From: Dickeya undicola | GTDB lineage: Bacteria > Pseudomonadota > Gammaproteobacteria > Enterobacterales > Enterobacteriaceae | DNA length: 64,000 bases | Assembly: GCF_000784735.1 (NCBI RefSeq) | Contig: NZ_JSYG01000021.1 | Location: forward strand, 62,001-126,000 | Direction of reading: 5' to 3' | Part shown: piece after piece, positions 48,237-56,851 of the stretch | How the letters are laid out: every line of letters begins with the position of its first letter | Position numbering within the stretch: position 1 is the first letter of the stretch | Notes under the pieces: generated by a model | Seen by the model: the letters and a program-made list of their open reading frames with translations, nothing else | What the model was told of the DNA's origin: nothing | Database searches by the model: none | Position numbers and translations under genes: made by a program

Positions 48237-49433
48237 ATGCTGAAGGTATTCCTGCTGTTTGTGGTGCTGATCGCCGGTATTGTGATAGGGCCGATGCTGG
48301 CCGGTCATCAGGGCTACGTGCTGATTCAGACCGACAATTACAACATTGAAACCAGCGTTACCGGGCTGGTGATCATGCTGGTACTGTTTCTGCTGGTGTT
48401 TCTGGCGGTGGAATGGTTGTTGCGGCGCATGTTCCGCACCGGTGTCCGTACCCGCGGCTGGTTTATCGGCCGCAAGCGCACTCGCGCGCGTCAGCAGACC
48501 AAAGCAGCACTATTGAAACTGACTGAAGGTGATTATCTGCAGGTGGAAAAACTGCTGACCCGCAATGCTGACCACGCGGAGCAACCCGTGGTGAACTACC
48601 TGTTGGCGGCGGAAGCCGCTCAGCAGCGCGGTGACGAGTTCCGTACCCGACAGTATCTGGAGCGGGCAGCGGAAATCGCCGACAGCAACCAATTGCCGGT
48701 GGACATCACCCGCGTGCGCATTCAACTGGCCCGTAACGAAGACCATGCTGCCCGCCACGGCGTAGACCGTTTGCTGGAGGTGGCACCGCGCCACCCGGAA
48801 GTTCTTCGTCTGGCGGAACAGGCATTTCTGCGTACCCACGCCTACAGCGCATTGCTGGATATCCTGCCCGCTATGCGTAAAACCCGTCTGCATGACGAAT
48901 CCTCTCTGGATGAATTGCAACAGCGTGCCACCATCGGCCTGATGGATCAGGCAATGGCGGAAGGCGGTAGTGAAGGGTTGAAGCAGTGGTGGAAAAACCA
49001 GCCACGTAAAGTGCGTCAGGCGCTGTCGATGCAGGTGGCAATGGCTGAACGGCTGATCGTGTGTGATGACCACACCACCGCACAGGACATCATTGTTGAC
49101 GGGCTGAAGCAGCAATTTGACTATCGGCTGGTGCAGTTGATCCCCCGGCTCAACGCCGGTCAACCGGAACCGCTGGAAAAACTGTTGCGTCAACGCCTGA
49201 AACAGCACAGCGATGACGCGCTGCTGCACAGTACGCTAGGACAGGTGCTGGCAAGACATGGCGAATGGCAGCAGGCCAGCGATGCCTTCTCCGCGGCATT
49301 GGCACTGCGACCAGACGCCTATGACTATGCCTGGTGTGCCGACGCGTTTGATCGGCTGAAACGTCCTGAAGACGCGGCCCGAATGCGCCGTGACGGTTTG
49401 TTATTGACGCTACAGCCTCCTCACGACGCCTGA
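48237..49433 (+). CDS. hemY: HemY family membrane protein with TPR repeats
   Basis: A 398-residue protein, the E. coli HemY length. Two N-terminal membrane helices (about 1-65) are followed by the HemY_N segment and TPR-like repeats to the end. It is not the protoporphyrinogen oxidase of the same name in Bacillus; a link to late haem synthesis has been proposed. The start lies two bases after hemX. Confidence 0.94.
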   Translation: MLKVFLLFVVLIAGIVIGPMLAGHQGYVLIQTDNYNIETSVTGLVIMLVLFLLVFLAVEWLLRRMFRTGVRTRGWFIGRKRTRARQQTKAALLKLTEGDYLQVEKLLTRNADHAEQPVVNYLLAAEAAQQRGDEFRTRQYLERAAEIADSNQLPVDITRVRIQLARNEDHAARHGVDRLLEVAPRHPEVLRLAEQAFLRTHAYSALLDILPAMRKTRLHDESSLDELQQRATIGLMDQAMAEGGSEGLKQWWKNQPRKVRQALSMQVAMAERLIVCDDHTTAQDIIVDGLKQQFDYRLVQLIPRLNAGQPEPLEKLLRQRLKQHSDDALLHSTLGQVLARHGEWQQASDAFSAALALRPDAYDYAWCADAFDRLKRPEDAARMRRDGLLLTLQPPHDA

Positions 49434-49441
49434 CCAACCGA

Positions 49442-49463
49442 ACCGGCGCACCCCTGCGCCGGT
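49442..49463 (+). terminator. Hairpin after hemY
   Basis: ACCGGCGCA / TGCGCCGGT with loop CCCC form a strong 9-bp stem eight bases after the hemY stop, followed by CTTCCTG, a weak T-tract. Confidence 0.65.
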
Positions 49464-49520
49464 CTTCCTGCCCTGACAAAATAACCTGATAACACCATGA
49501 TTTCCTGGAATAATGGCGAA

Positions 49521-49723
49521 AAAAAACGCTTGCCGACCAGCGACAAGCGTGCAATAAAAATCAGGTCTGAAAGACAACTTTAAGGTGCCCCACTCAACGT
49601 TACGTCCAACAGCGATGAAGCTGCACTTCATCAAAAATCGGACGTTAGGCACCGTAAATGGCTCTGCGTCATTCCCAGGTTTATGAAGCCGAAGCAAACA
49701 TAGAAGGTGGAATGAGCATCTAC
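49521..49723 (-). ncRNA. glmZ: GlmZ small RNA
   Basis: GlmZ activates glmS translation through Hfq and is the target of RapZ and RNase E. The minus strand from 49723 begins GTAGATGCTCATTCCA, then has GGAATGACGCAGAGCC and TTTACGGTGC, and the glmS-pairing stretch AACGTTGAGTGGGGCACC. All follow E. coli GlmZ closely. The 3' end is the terminator ACGCTTG / CAAGCGT and eight T. The length of about 200 fits E. coli (207). The place downstream of hemY is the same as in E. coli. Confidence 0.94.
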
Positions 49724-49732
49724 ACCTCCAGT

Positions 49733-49751
49733 TAAGCACGAATGATGCCAA
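49733..49751 (-). promoter_or_regulatory. Sigma-54 promoter of glmZ
   Basis: TTGGCATCATTCGTGCTTA on the minus strand has GG and GC exactly ten bases apart, the -24/-12 form, and ends about ten bases before the GlmZ start. In several enterobacteria glmZ is driven by sigma-54 with the GlrR activator. A one-mismatch copy of the GlrR site TGTC-N10-GACA lies at 49871-49888. The rest of 49752-50010 is AT-rich and holds no gene. Confidence 0.75.
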
Positions 49752-50010
49752 TTTTACAAAACGCAGCCCCATAAAATATAACTAACTGATAAACAACAAG
49801 TTAATTATAGAGTCTCATTGAATTCCGGTATCACTAAGCTGCTGAAAAATCAGGCATTCCTTGCCAATACTGTCGCCAATTAGAGACGCCAGCGACACCA
49901 TCAATAATATTACTTAAAATTCAAACAGTTATTCGTCTCTCTTTGACGACATCAAGACATCGAGATTGTCGCTAAAAAACCACAAGTCTCGTTTGGCTGA
50001 CAACAAAACG

Positions 50011-50037
50011 AAACGGCCACGGATAACCGTGGCCGTT
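50011..50037 (-). terminator. Terminator of the amidohydrolase operon
   Basis: AACGGCCACGG (50012-50022) and CCGTGGCCGTT (50027-50037) form a perfect 11-bp stem with a four-base loop. On the minus strand it is followed by TCGTTTTGTTG. Confidence 0.8.
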
Positions 50038-50063
50038 GTCATTGATCAGATGCTGACGGGTAA

Positions 50064-51224
50064 TCAGGCGTCCTGCGACAGCTGTTCCAGACTCTGCTTC
50101 GCCAACTGGTACAGATAGTGTGCGGTAGGGAACAACGCGCTATCATCCACCCGAAATTTGGGGTGATGCAGCGCATAAGGGCCGCCGGAGCCCACCATCA
50201 TAAAGGTGCCCGGCAGTTTCTGCTGGTAGAACGCAAAGTCTTCGCCGATGGGGCTGGCCTCGACACGACGCGCCTCAAACCCTTCGTCATCAGCGACCTG
50301 CAACGCGAAGTCTACCCAGCGCGGTGTGTTCACCACCGATGGTGGCCCGGCGTGCCAGATAAACTCGATTTCCGCGCCAAAGGTGCTGGCGATACCGGCC
50401 ACAATCTGGCGGAAACGCTGTTCAATCAGGTCGCGTACCGCCTGACTGAAGGTACGCACCGTTCCTTCGACATAGGCGGTATCTGGAATCACGTTCCAGG
50501 TACTGCCGCTGTGTACCTGGGTGATCGACACCACCGCATTATTATCGGACGGCACGGTGCGGCTAATAATGGTCTGCACGGAGGAAATCAACTGCCCCAG
50601 AATAATGATCGGATCGTTACCTTCGTGCGGCTTGGCAGCATGACAACCTTTGGCAGCAATCTTGATCTCAAAACGGTCCACTCCGGCGGTCAACGCGCCG
50701 TCTTTGCCGCCAATCACGCCGACCGGCAGCGTTGGGTCGTTATGAATGCCGAAAATGGCAGCCGCGCCGTCCAGCGCGCCGACGGCGATCACTTCTGGCG
50801 CGCCCAGCCCGGTTTCTTCAGCCGCCTGAAACAGAATACGCACGGTGCCTTTCAGTTCTGGCTCGATACGTTTGAGTAAAATTGCCGCACCCAACGCCGC
50901 CGAAGAATGAAAGTCATGCCCGCAGGCGTGCATCACACCTGCGTTTTTCGAACTGAATTCAACGCCGGATTCTTCTTCAATCGGCAGGGCATCGATGTCG
51001 GAACGCACCACCACCAGCGGGCCGTCCTGCAGGCCACCCACTTCCGCTACCAGACCGGTTTTTAGCGGCAGGTCAAGGATGCGAATCCCCTCTTTTTCCA
51101 GCACGGCGCGAATTTTCCGTGTGGTTTCAAATTCCTGATTAGACAGTTCCGGATGCTGATGCAGATCGTGCCGGAACGCCTGAATAAACTGCGCCAATGG
51201 CTCATGCTGAACATGAACTTTCAT
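50064..51224 (-). CDS. M20-family amidohydrolase (YxeP-like)
   Basis: A 386-residue M20 metallopeptidase of the hippurate hydrolase / N-acyl amino acid hydrolase group. Metal-binding segments are MHACGHDFHSSAALGAA (about 99-115), AAEETGLGAPE and GIHNDPTLPVG. It is the last gene of a six-gene unit. With the N-acetyltransferase earlier in the unit it would remove the acetyl group of an N-acetylated cysteine derivative, as YxeP does in Bacillus. The substrate is inferred from the operon. Confidence 0.88.
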   Translation of the reverse strand: MKVHVQHEPLAQFIQAFRHDLHQHPELSNQEFETTRKIRAVLEKEGIRILDLPLKTGLVAEVGGLQDGPLVVVRSDIDALPIEEESGVEFSSKNAGVMHACGHDFHSSAALGAAILLKRIEPELKGTVRILFQAAEETGLGAPEVIAVGALDGAAAIFGIHNDPTLPVGVIGGKDGALTAGVDRFEIKIAAKGCHAAKPHEGNDPIIILGQLISSVQTIISRTVPSDNNAVVSITQVHSGSTWNVIPDTAYVEGTVRTFSQAVRDLIEQRFRQIVAGIASTFGAEIEFIWHAGPPSVVNTPRWVDFALQVADDEGFEARRVEASPIGEDFAFYQQKLPGTFMMVGSGGPYALHHPKFRVDDSALFPTAHYLYQLAKQSLEQLSQDA

Positions 51225-51302
51225 ATAAAGTCACTCCTCTTTTTTAGCCCTGTCTGACAGGGCGGCTCGACGAGTCGAGCCAGCAGGTGAATACGTTATC
51301 GA

Positions 51303-52064
51303 TCAGATATCGAACTCTGATGGTTCCTGAATGTTCGTCAGCTGTCGCAGGAAGCGGCGAGTCTGCGGGTTGTCGGAGAAGCTGATCACTTTCTCCGCGG
51401 GCCCTTGCTCTACGATGTGCCCGTCAGCCATGAAGATCACCCGGTCCGCCACTTCTTTGGCAAACTGCATTTCATGGGTCACGATCACCATGGTGGTGTT
51501 TTGCCCTGCCAGTTTCTGGATAACTTGCAGCACTTCATGCACACGTTCCGGATCAAGCGCCGAGGTCGGTTCATCAAACAGGATCGCCTTCGGATCCACC
51601 GCCAGTGCACGAGCGATGCTGACTCGCTGTTGCTGCCCGCCGGACAGCGTCACCGGGTATTTATGCGCTTGCGGCAGCAACCCCACCAGTTCCAGCAATG
51701 ACAGTCCAATCTCGTCCGCCTGTTTTTTTGGCATCTTCTTCACCACAATCAGGGCTTCGGTGATGTTTTCCAGTGCGGTCTTGTTCTTGAACAGATTGTA
51801 ATTCTGGAACACCATCGCCGTCTGACGCCGGAGCGCATACTCTTCCTTGCTGGTGTAACGGCGAGTATCCAGCGATTGATCGCCGATGGTAATGATGCCG
51901 GATTCCGGCCTTTCCAGCAGATTCAGGCAACGCAACAGGGTGGACTTACCCGAGCCGGACGGACCGATGATCGCTACTACCTCACCCTGAGCAATATCCA
52001 GACTGATATTGTTCAGCACTACCTGGTCGCCAAAACGTTTAGTCAGATTTTTTACGCTAATCAT
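51303..52064 (-). CDS. Polar amino acid ABC transporter, ATP-binding protein
   Basis: A 253-residue ATPase of the HisP/GlnQ/TcyN group. Walker A is IGPSGSGKSTLLRCLNLLE, the signature is LSGGQQQRVSIARALA, Walker B is AILFDEPTSALDPE, and the H-loop is VIVTHEMQFA. It is placed between the permease and the amidohydrolase. Its best functional guess, uptake of S-(2-succino)cysteine or another sulfur-containing amino acid, comes from the operon only. Confidence 0.93.
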   Translation of the reverse strand: MISVKNLTKRFGDQVVLNNISLDIAQGEVVAIIGPSGSGKSTLLRCLNLLERPESGIITIGDQSLDTRRYTSKEEYALRRQTAMVFQNYNLFKNKTALENITEALIVVKKMPKKQADEIGLSLLELVGLLPQAHKYPVTLSGGQQQRVSIARALAVDPKAILFDEPTSALDPERVHEVLQVIQKLAGQNTTMVIVTHEMQFAKEVADRVIFMADGHIVEQGPAEKVISFSDNPQTRRFLRQLTNIQEPSEFDI

Positions 52065-52073
52065 ATTGGCTCC

Positions 52074-52745
52074 TTAACGCTGCCGTGAATGGCTCAGTTT
52101 CTTCTCCAGTTGCGACTGCAACCAGGCGTAAACCACGATGAGCATCCAGTAAATCAGCCCCACCACCAGGAAGGTTTCGAAGAAGCGCAGCGATTCGGCG
52201 GCGATCATCTTGCCTTCGGCAAACAGTTCCGAAACACCGAGCGCAAAGGCTACCGAGGTGTCTTTAATCAACGAAATAAAGGTGTTACCGGTCGCAGGTA
52301 GTGCATTGAGCATCGCCTGCGGTAACACGATGCGGCGGTAAATCTGCGCTTTGTTCATCCCTACCGACAAACCAGCTTCCGTTTGCCCGAAATCTACCGA
52401 TGCCAGCGCTGCGCGGAAAATCTCCGCCATATACGCTGAGTTTTTCAGGCTAAAGCCAATAATCGCCGCCGTCATGGCGGACAGGCCGTTAAGCGACGGA
52501 AACAGCTGCGGCAACCCGAAATAGATGATGAATAACTGAACCAGCGACGGAATACCACGAAACAGCGAAATATAGAGTTCCACCAGTTTCGCCACCACAA
52601 TGAACCGGCTCTCGCGCACCAGCGCCAACATCAGCCCTAATACGATGGCAAACAGCATCGACACCACCGCCAGCAACAGCGTGGTGGGCAAATACATCAA
52701 CACCTGGGGAAAAACTTTCAGCAGGTAGGAAAGATCGATATTCAT
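52074..52745 (-). CDS. Polar amino acid ABC transporter, permease
   Basis: A 223-residue HisMQ-type permease with five membrane segments and the EAA loop EAGLSVGMNKAQIYRRIVLPQAMLNALPATGNTF (in part). It lies between the binding protein and the ATPase genes and has the same strand and small gaps. Confidence 0.93.
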   Translation of the reverse strand: MNIDLSYLLKVFPQVLMYLPTTLLLAVVSMLFAIVLGLMLALVRESRFIVVAKLVELYISLFRGIPSLVQLFIIYFGLPQLFPSLNGLSAMTAAIIGFSLKNSAYMAEIFRAALASVDFGQTEAGLSVGMNKAQIYRRIVLPQAMLNALPATGNTFISLIKDTSVAFALGVSELFAEGKMIAAESLRFFETFLVVGLIYWMLIVVYAWLQSQLEKKLSHSRQR

Positions 52746-52817
52746 GGGTTATACCATTAACACTGACGCCAGCCGCGAATCAGGCTGGCGTCACAGGAGT
52801 TGAGCGAGCAGGCCGGG

Positions 52818-53597
52818 TTATTTACCCGCCGTGATGTCCTCGCCGAAATATTTAACAGACAGGGCTTTCAGTCGGCCATCACTACGCATTTTGTTCAGTT
52901 CATCATCAAACTTCTTACGCAGTTCATCGCCTTTCTGATCTTTATGGAACGGGAAGCCAACCTGCTCCACTACCAGCGGCTCACCCACCATCTTAAACGG
53001 CAGGTTGCGTTTGTTGATTTCCGCCAGCAGGATCGGGCGGGAATTGATATAACCTTCTACGCGTTTAGCCAGCGCATCGCTCATGGCACCGTCGCGGGTT
53101 TCATAGGTACGAATGTTGACGCTGCCGTCGGCAAAGGCTTTTTTCAGGTTGTTGACGTGGTTAGAGCCCAATACACCAGCAACGGTTTTGCCTTTCAGGT
53201 CATCCAGCGTATTGATGTTGGTATTGTCTTTATGCGTGACGATCTGGCTGCCGTAGTAGCTGTAAGGCGAAGTGAAGTTGTATTTCTCCTGACGCGCTGG
53301 GGTAATCGCCACCACGTTGGCGATGGTGTTCAGTTTATTGGCTTCCAGTTGCCCCATCAGGCCGCTGAAATCCGCTGTGACCCACTCAACCTTGTAGTTC
53401 AGATCTTTGGCGATAGTTTCCGCCACTTCCACATCAAACCCGACCAACTTGTTGTCTTGCTTGAACGAACTCGGGTAACTCTGCCCGGTGGCGCCGATAC
53501 GCAATACCTTCTCGCCACTGTTCTGAGAGTCGCAACCTGCTGCCAGAATGACCGCAGATAAAGCCAATACAGGGAGGATAATTTTTTTCATAGTCAT
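52818..53597 (-). CDS. Polar amino acid ABC transporter, substrate-binding lipoprotein
   Basis: A 259-residue family 3 solute-binding protein. The signal peptide ends in a lipobox (VILAAGC), although the residue is followed by DSQ; Asp at +2 would keep it at the inner membrane. The mature part has the SBP_bac_3 pattern LRIGATGQSYPSSF, LVGFDVEVAETIAKDL and LNTIANVVAITPAR. I chose the start at 53597 because GAGG lies nine bases upstream. It resembles cystine-binding TcyJ/YxeM types by eye. Confidence 0.92.
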   Translation of the reverse strand: MTMKKIILPVLALSAVILAAGCDSQNSGEKVLRIGATGQSYPSSFKQDNKLVGFDVEVAETIAKDLNYKVEWVTADFSGLMGQLEANKLNTIANVVAITPARQEKYNFTSPYSYYGSQIVTHKDNTNINTLDDLKGKTVAGVLGSNHVNNLKKAFADGSVNIRTYETRDGAMSDALAKRVEGYINSRPILLAEINKRNLPFKMVGEPLVVEQVGFPFHKDQKGDELRKKFDDELNKMRSDGRLKALSVKYFGEDITAGK

Positions 53598-53610
53598 CGA
53601 ATAACGCCTC

Positions 53611-54135
53611 TTAGGGGTGTTTCTTTTCCCAGTGATGATAAAGGTCCTGATCCAGGACTTTTCGCATGTAAATCGTGAGGTGTCCCTTCCCTAGATCCGC
53701 CTGGCCGACTTCCTGAAAGCCATATTTTCGATACATCTCCAGCAACCAGGGATGCTGTTTGGCGGTGCCCAGCGTCACGGCGGGCGCTTTTAACTGCGCT
53801 TGCAGCACCGCCTGCTCCAGCCAGTCCAACATCTGTTTACCCAATCCCTGCTGTTTGAAGTCCGGGTGGGTCGCGAACCAACCGATGTGCGGTAACCCAT
53901 AAGGACCGGGATTCGGCCCCCACGGATAACGAATAGTGACCGACGCAGCCAGTTGCCCGTCTTTCTCCATTACATACACACCATTGCTGCGTAAATGACG
54001 GCGCACCATGTCGATGTCGGCGTAAGCGGCGTCAAACTTGATGCCCAGCTCGCGCACTGGCGCATAAGCGGCCAACGCCAGCGCCAGAAACGCTTCATCA
54101 TCCGCAGAGGTCGCCTGACGAAATACGGTACTCAT
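53611..54135 (-). CDS. GNAT-family N-acetyltransferase (YxeL-like)
   Basis: A 174-residue GNAT protein. The acetyl-CoA loop is seen in THPDFKQQGLGKQMLDWLEQA (about 106-126), and the later LYRKYGFQEVG-type motif appears as EMYRKYGFQEVGQADLG. The start may be ATG at 54135 or a GTG at 54150 that overlaps the lyase stop. The neighbours suggest that it acetylates the amino group of a cysteine adduct. That role is inferred. Confidence 0.88.
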   Translation of the reverse strand: MSTVFRQATSADDEAFLALALAAYAPVRELGIKFDAAYADIDMVRRHLRSNGVYVMEKDGQLAASVTIRYPWGPNPGPYGLPHIGWFATHPDFKQQGLGKQMLDWLEQAVLQAQLKAPAVTLGTAKQHPWLLEMYRKYGFQEVGQADLGKGHLTIYMRKVLDQDLYHHWEKKHP

Positions 54136-54146
54136 GGCGTCACCCG

Positions 54147-55511
54147 TCACTCAGCCAGCAGGCCGGTGTCATCCGCGTATTGGATAACTTCATCGACTTT
54201 CTGCGGTGCGCTGCCGACGTAGTTTGCTGGATCCAGCCAGGCATCCAGCGCATCAGATGTCAGGTGCTGCGACAGCACCGGATGCTCCAGCAGCAGCGCT
54301 TTGAACTCGCGGTTCTGCTCAAATGCCGCCATTGAGCACTCGTACACCAGATGATGGGCCGTCTGCTTGCCGAGCAGCTTACCGATTTCAAACATCACTT
54401 TTTCTGACAGCAGCAGACCGTTTTGCAAATCCAGATTAGCGCGCATCTGCTTTTCGTTCACCGACATACCGCGCAGGATGCCAAGCGCGTTTTGCAGTTG
54501 TGCCGACAGATAGATGTTGATTTCCGGCAGCGCGATCCACTCCGCACGCCAACTCATAGCATCACGCTCGTGTTCGACTTTCATCGATTCATGGATCAAG
54601 GCCGCGCTCTTGAACAGCGGTGCTGTCAGGCTGGCAAGCCCTTCCAGCGCAGCGGGGTTACGCTTGTGCGGCATGGTGGTGGAACCGATCTTCCCTTCGG
54701 AGAACGGCTCTTCGATTTCGTTGATTTCGGTACGCATCAGGTTGTACAGCTCGTTGCCGATTTTACCGAGCGTACCGCTGATCAACACCGCCACCGACGC
54801 GTATTCCGAGAAACGGTCGCGGGCAGACTGCCAGCCAATATTCGGGGTATTCAGACCCAGACGGGTCAGGGTGTGGCGTTCAATTTCCGGCCCCAATTCG
54901 CCAAAAGAGGCATAAGTGCCGATGGCACCGTTGATATTGCCTACCAGCACCCGATCGCGGATTTCATTCAGACGCTGCAAATGACGCACAAATTCATCCA
55001 GCCATACCGCCAGCTTGAAACCAAAGGTGGTCGGCAACGCCTGCATACCGTGAGTACGGCCAGTCATCAGCGTATGCTGGTGTTTCTTCGCCAGTCGTTT
55101 CAGCTCGATAGCCACCAAACGGGTGTCACGCACCACGATGTCGAATGCCTGACGCAACTGCAATACCGTAGCGGTATCCACCACATCCTGCGTGGTCACA
55201 CCGTAATGGATGTATTCGCCAGCATCACCACATTGTTTCTGGATGGCGGCAATGGTCGGCATCAGAGAATGCTTCATCCGCACCGCATCCTGGGCGATCT
55301 CTTCAATATTCAGTGCACTGGCGTTGGCGTGGGAAGCAATGGTGCTGGCCGCGTCCTGCGGGATGACACCCAGGTCGCCTTCTGCCAGTGCTAACGCAAT
55401 CTCTACGTCAACCTGGCGGGTCAGGCGATTCTGCTCTGACCATACGGCGCGCATTTCTGGTGTGCCAAAGTTATTTCCAATAAGAAGAAAATCAATCAGA
55501 TGTGATGCCAT
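54147..55511 (-). CDS. Fumarase/aspartase superfamily lyase (adenylosuccinate lyase-like, candidate S-(2-succino) lyase)
   Basis: A 454-residue member of the superfamily that eliminates fumarate. Signature segments are HYGVTTQDVVDTATVLQLRQA, TLMTGRTHGMQALPTTFGFK and the catalytic loop GKIGSTTMPHKRNPAALE (about 283-300, with the active-site serine). It is like PurB, but the operon has no purine gene. Beside a GNAT, a cystine-type ABC transporter and an M20 amidohydrolase, cleavage of a 2-succinylated cysteine to fumarate and cysteine is the most sensible role. It is the first gene of the unit. Confidence 0.85.
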   Translation of the reverse strand: MASHLIDFLLIGNNFGTPEMRAVWSEQNRLTRQVDVEIALALAEGDLGVIPQDAASTIASHANASALNIEEIAQDAVRMKHSLMPTIAAIQKQCGDAGEYIHYGVTTQDVVDTATVLQLRQAFDIVVRDTRLVAIELKRLAKKHQHTLMTGRTHGMQALPTTFGFKLAVWLDEFVRHLQRLNEIRDRVLVGNINGAIGTYASFGELGPEIERHTLTRLGLNTPNIGWQSARDRFSEYASVAVLISGTLGKIGNELYNLMRTEINEIEEPFSEGKIGSTTMPHKRNPAALEGLASLTAPLFKSAALIHESMKVEHERDAMSWRAEWIALPEINIYLSAQLQNALGILRGMSVNEKQMRANLDLQNGLLLSEKVMFEIGKLLGKQTAHHLVYECSMAAFEQNREFKALLLEHPVLSQHLTSDALDAWLDPANYVGSAPQKVDEVIQYADDTGLLAE

Positions 55512-55765
55512 AACTCACTCGTTTACATTGTAATAATGGGGGAAAGAGAGGCGGGTCAAGACGACGCTGTTGTTTGTTGGCGACTATATCACTGGCGATA
55601 TTCCCACCTATATACCCGATCGATCTAACATATTCCTTAATGTTTTATGATTTCGTTCACAATTACTTCATCCGGAACGATGCAATCCTTCGTATTTCTG
55701 CCGGGTTACTATTGATATTAGCGTAAACCGGAAACACGTGCAGATTGCATCATCCATACGCATAG
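55512..55765. promoter_or_regulatory. Upstream region of the lyase operon
   Basis: There is no gene here. The distant inverted pair GATGCAATC (55679-55687) and GATTGCATC (55743-55751) is the only symmetry noted, and its meaning is unknown. The operon promoter should lie here on the minus strand. Confidence 0.35.
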
Positions 55766-56101
55766 TTACGCAAAATAGAACCATGCTGTCGTAATTAATT
55801 CGTCTTTAACTTCAAACACAGCGATACTTTCTATCGGTTCTGGTGCGATGCCGTAAATCTTTTCATGATCAAATACATGGCAGCCCAGCACAGTGCGGGA
55901 TACCAGTTCGGCACGCAGCGCTGGGTTATTGAACCGATGGTCACGATAGAAGGCTTCCAACGCGGCTTTGCCCAACATGCTCGGTTGCTCGGATGGCATA
56001 CGATAAGCCCGGAAATTCTCGTGGAAACAAGCAGAAAAGGCAGCCAGGTCGTGAGCATTGTAGGCGGCAAACTGTTTTTCAACCGGGTTGATGACTGACA
56101 T
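55766..56101 (-). CDS. SnoaL/NTF2-like small protein
   Basis: A 111-residue protein with the NTF2-like pattern FAAYNAHDLAAFSACFHENFRAY and a C-terminal sheet ending VKDELITTAWFYF. Proteins of this group include ketosteroid isomerase-like enzymes and many of unknown role. No catalytic residue can be assigned. It lies alone between the lyase operon and the tRNA genes. The region before it (56102-56200) is AT-rich. Confidence 0.8.
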   Translation of the reverse strand: MSVINPVEKQFAAYNAHDLAAFSACFHENFRAYRMPSEQPSMLGKAALEAFYRDHRFNNPALRAELVSRTVLGCHVFDHEKIYGIAPEPIESIAVFEVKDELITTAWFYFA

Positions 56102-56200
56102 ATCAAATCTCCATTTAAATGCAAATATAATGAATAAAAATTCAAATTAAGAGATACACCAGTCGGGGGTGAAAAGCAAATTCGGTGGGGAAAAACCATA

Positions 56201-56229
56201 AAAAAACGGCAGTCCGATTTGGACTGCCG
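56201..56229 (-). terminator. Terminator of the tRNA operon
   Basis: CGGCAGTCC (56207-56215) and GGACTGCCG (56221-56229) form a 9-bp stem with a five-base loop; on the minus strand seven or more T follow. It lies 17 bp after tRNA-Pro. Confidence 0.9.
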
Positions 56230-56245
56230 CTTCTTAAGAATAGGG

Positions 56246-56322
56246 TGGTCGGCGAGAGAGGATTCGAACCTCCGACCCACTGGTCCCAAACCAGTTGCGC
56301 TACCAAGCTGCGCTACTCGCCG
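56246..56322 (-). tRNA. proM: tRNA-Pro (anticodon TGG)
   Basis: A 77-nt cloverleaf with encoded CCA. The minus strand starts CGGCGAGTAGCGCAGC, the anticodon loop reads TTTGGGA, and the T-arm is GGTTCGAATCC. Last of four tRNAs in the order argX-hisR-leuT-proM of E. coli. Confidence 0.97.
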
Positions 56323-56362
56323 ATCCTGATTTACAACACTTACACAACTACGGCTGTCTGTG

Positions 56363-56448
56363 TGGTGCGAAGAGAGGGACTTGAACCCTCACGTCCGAAG
56401 GACACTAACACCTGAAGCTAGCGCGTCTACCAATTCCGCCACCTTCGC
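56363..56448 (-). tRNA. leuT: tRNA-Leu (anticodon CAG)
   Basis: A tRNA with long variable arm and encoded CCA. The minus strand starts GCGAAGGTGGCGGAATTGG, and the anticodon loop is CTTCAGG. Confidence 0.97.
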
Positions 56449-56468
56449 ATATCACAAACTTTAAAATT

Positions 56469-56545
56469 TGGGGTGGCTAATGGGACTCGAACCCACGACA
56501 ACTGGAATCACAATCCAGGGCTCTACCAACTGAGCTATAGCCACC
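56469..56545 (-). tRNA. hisR: tRNA-His (anticodon GTG)
   Basis: A 77-nt tRNA with encoded G at -1 and CCA. The minus strand starts GGTGGCTATAGCTCAG, and the anticodon loop is TTGTGAT. Confidence 0.97.
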
Positions 56546-56627
56546 ATATACCACTGCTTTACTACGTTGTTCCGGTACTCGATTTACGGGGTAATAAGTA
56601 CCTCCGCAGCTCCCGCGCCCAATTTAA

Positions 56628-56704
<77 letters not shown>

Positions 56705-56851
56705 GTAGCGCCGTTGCGGGTGGGGATAGTACGGATTTAATATAGGCCTGTCCAGTGCTTTTTTCACATAAATGATGCGTTTGCTTATGCTTTGCTCATT
56801 TGCGGTCAAAACCCGGTTCAATCCGCCGTCACCACCCGCAGTTAGCCACGA

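Noticed and set aside
49410-49772. 120-codon minus-strand frame after hemY
   Set aside because: The stretch is the GlmZ RNA gene; the frame has no ribosome site before its start.
54423-55394. 323-codon plus-strand frame opposite the lyase gene
   Set aside because: The lyase has all superfamily signatures; the antisense frame is a shadow.
54147-55511. Calling the lyase PurB (adenylosuccinate lyase)
   Set aside because: No purine or hflD/mnmA neighbour is present; the operon partners are amino-acid transport and acyl-transfer genes.
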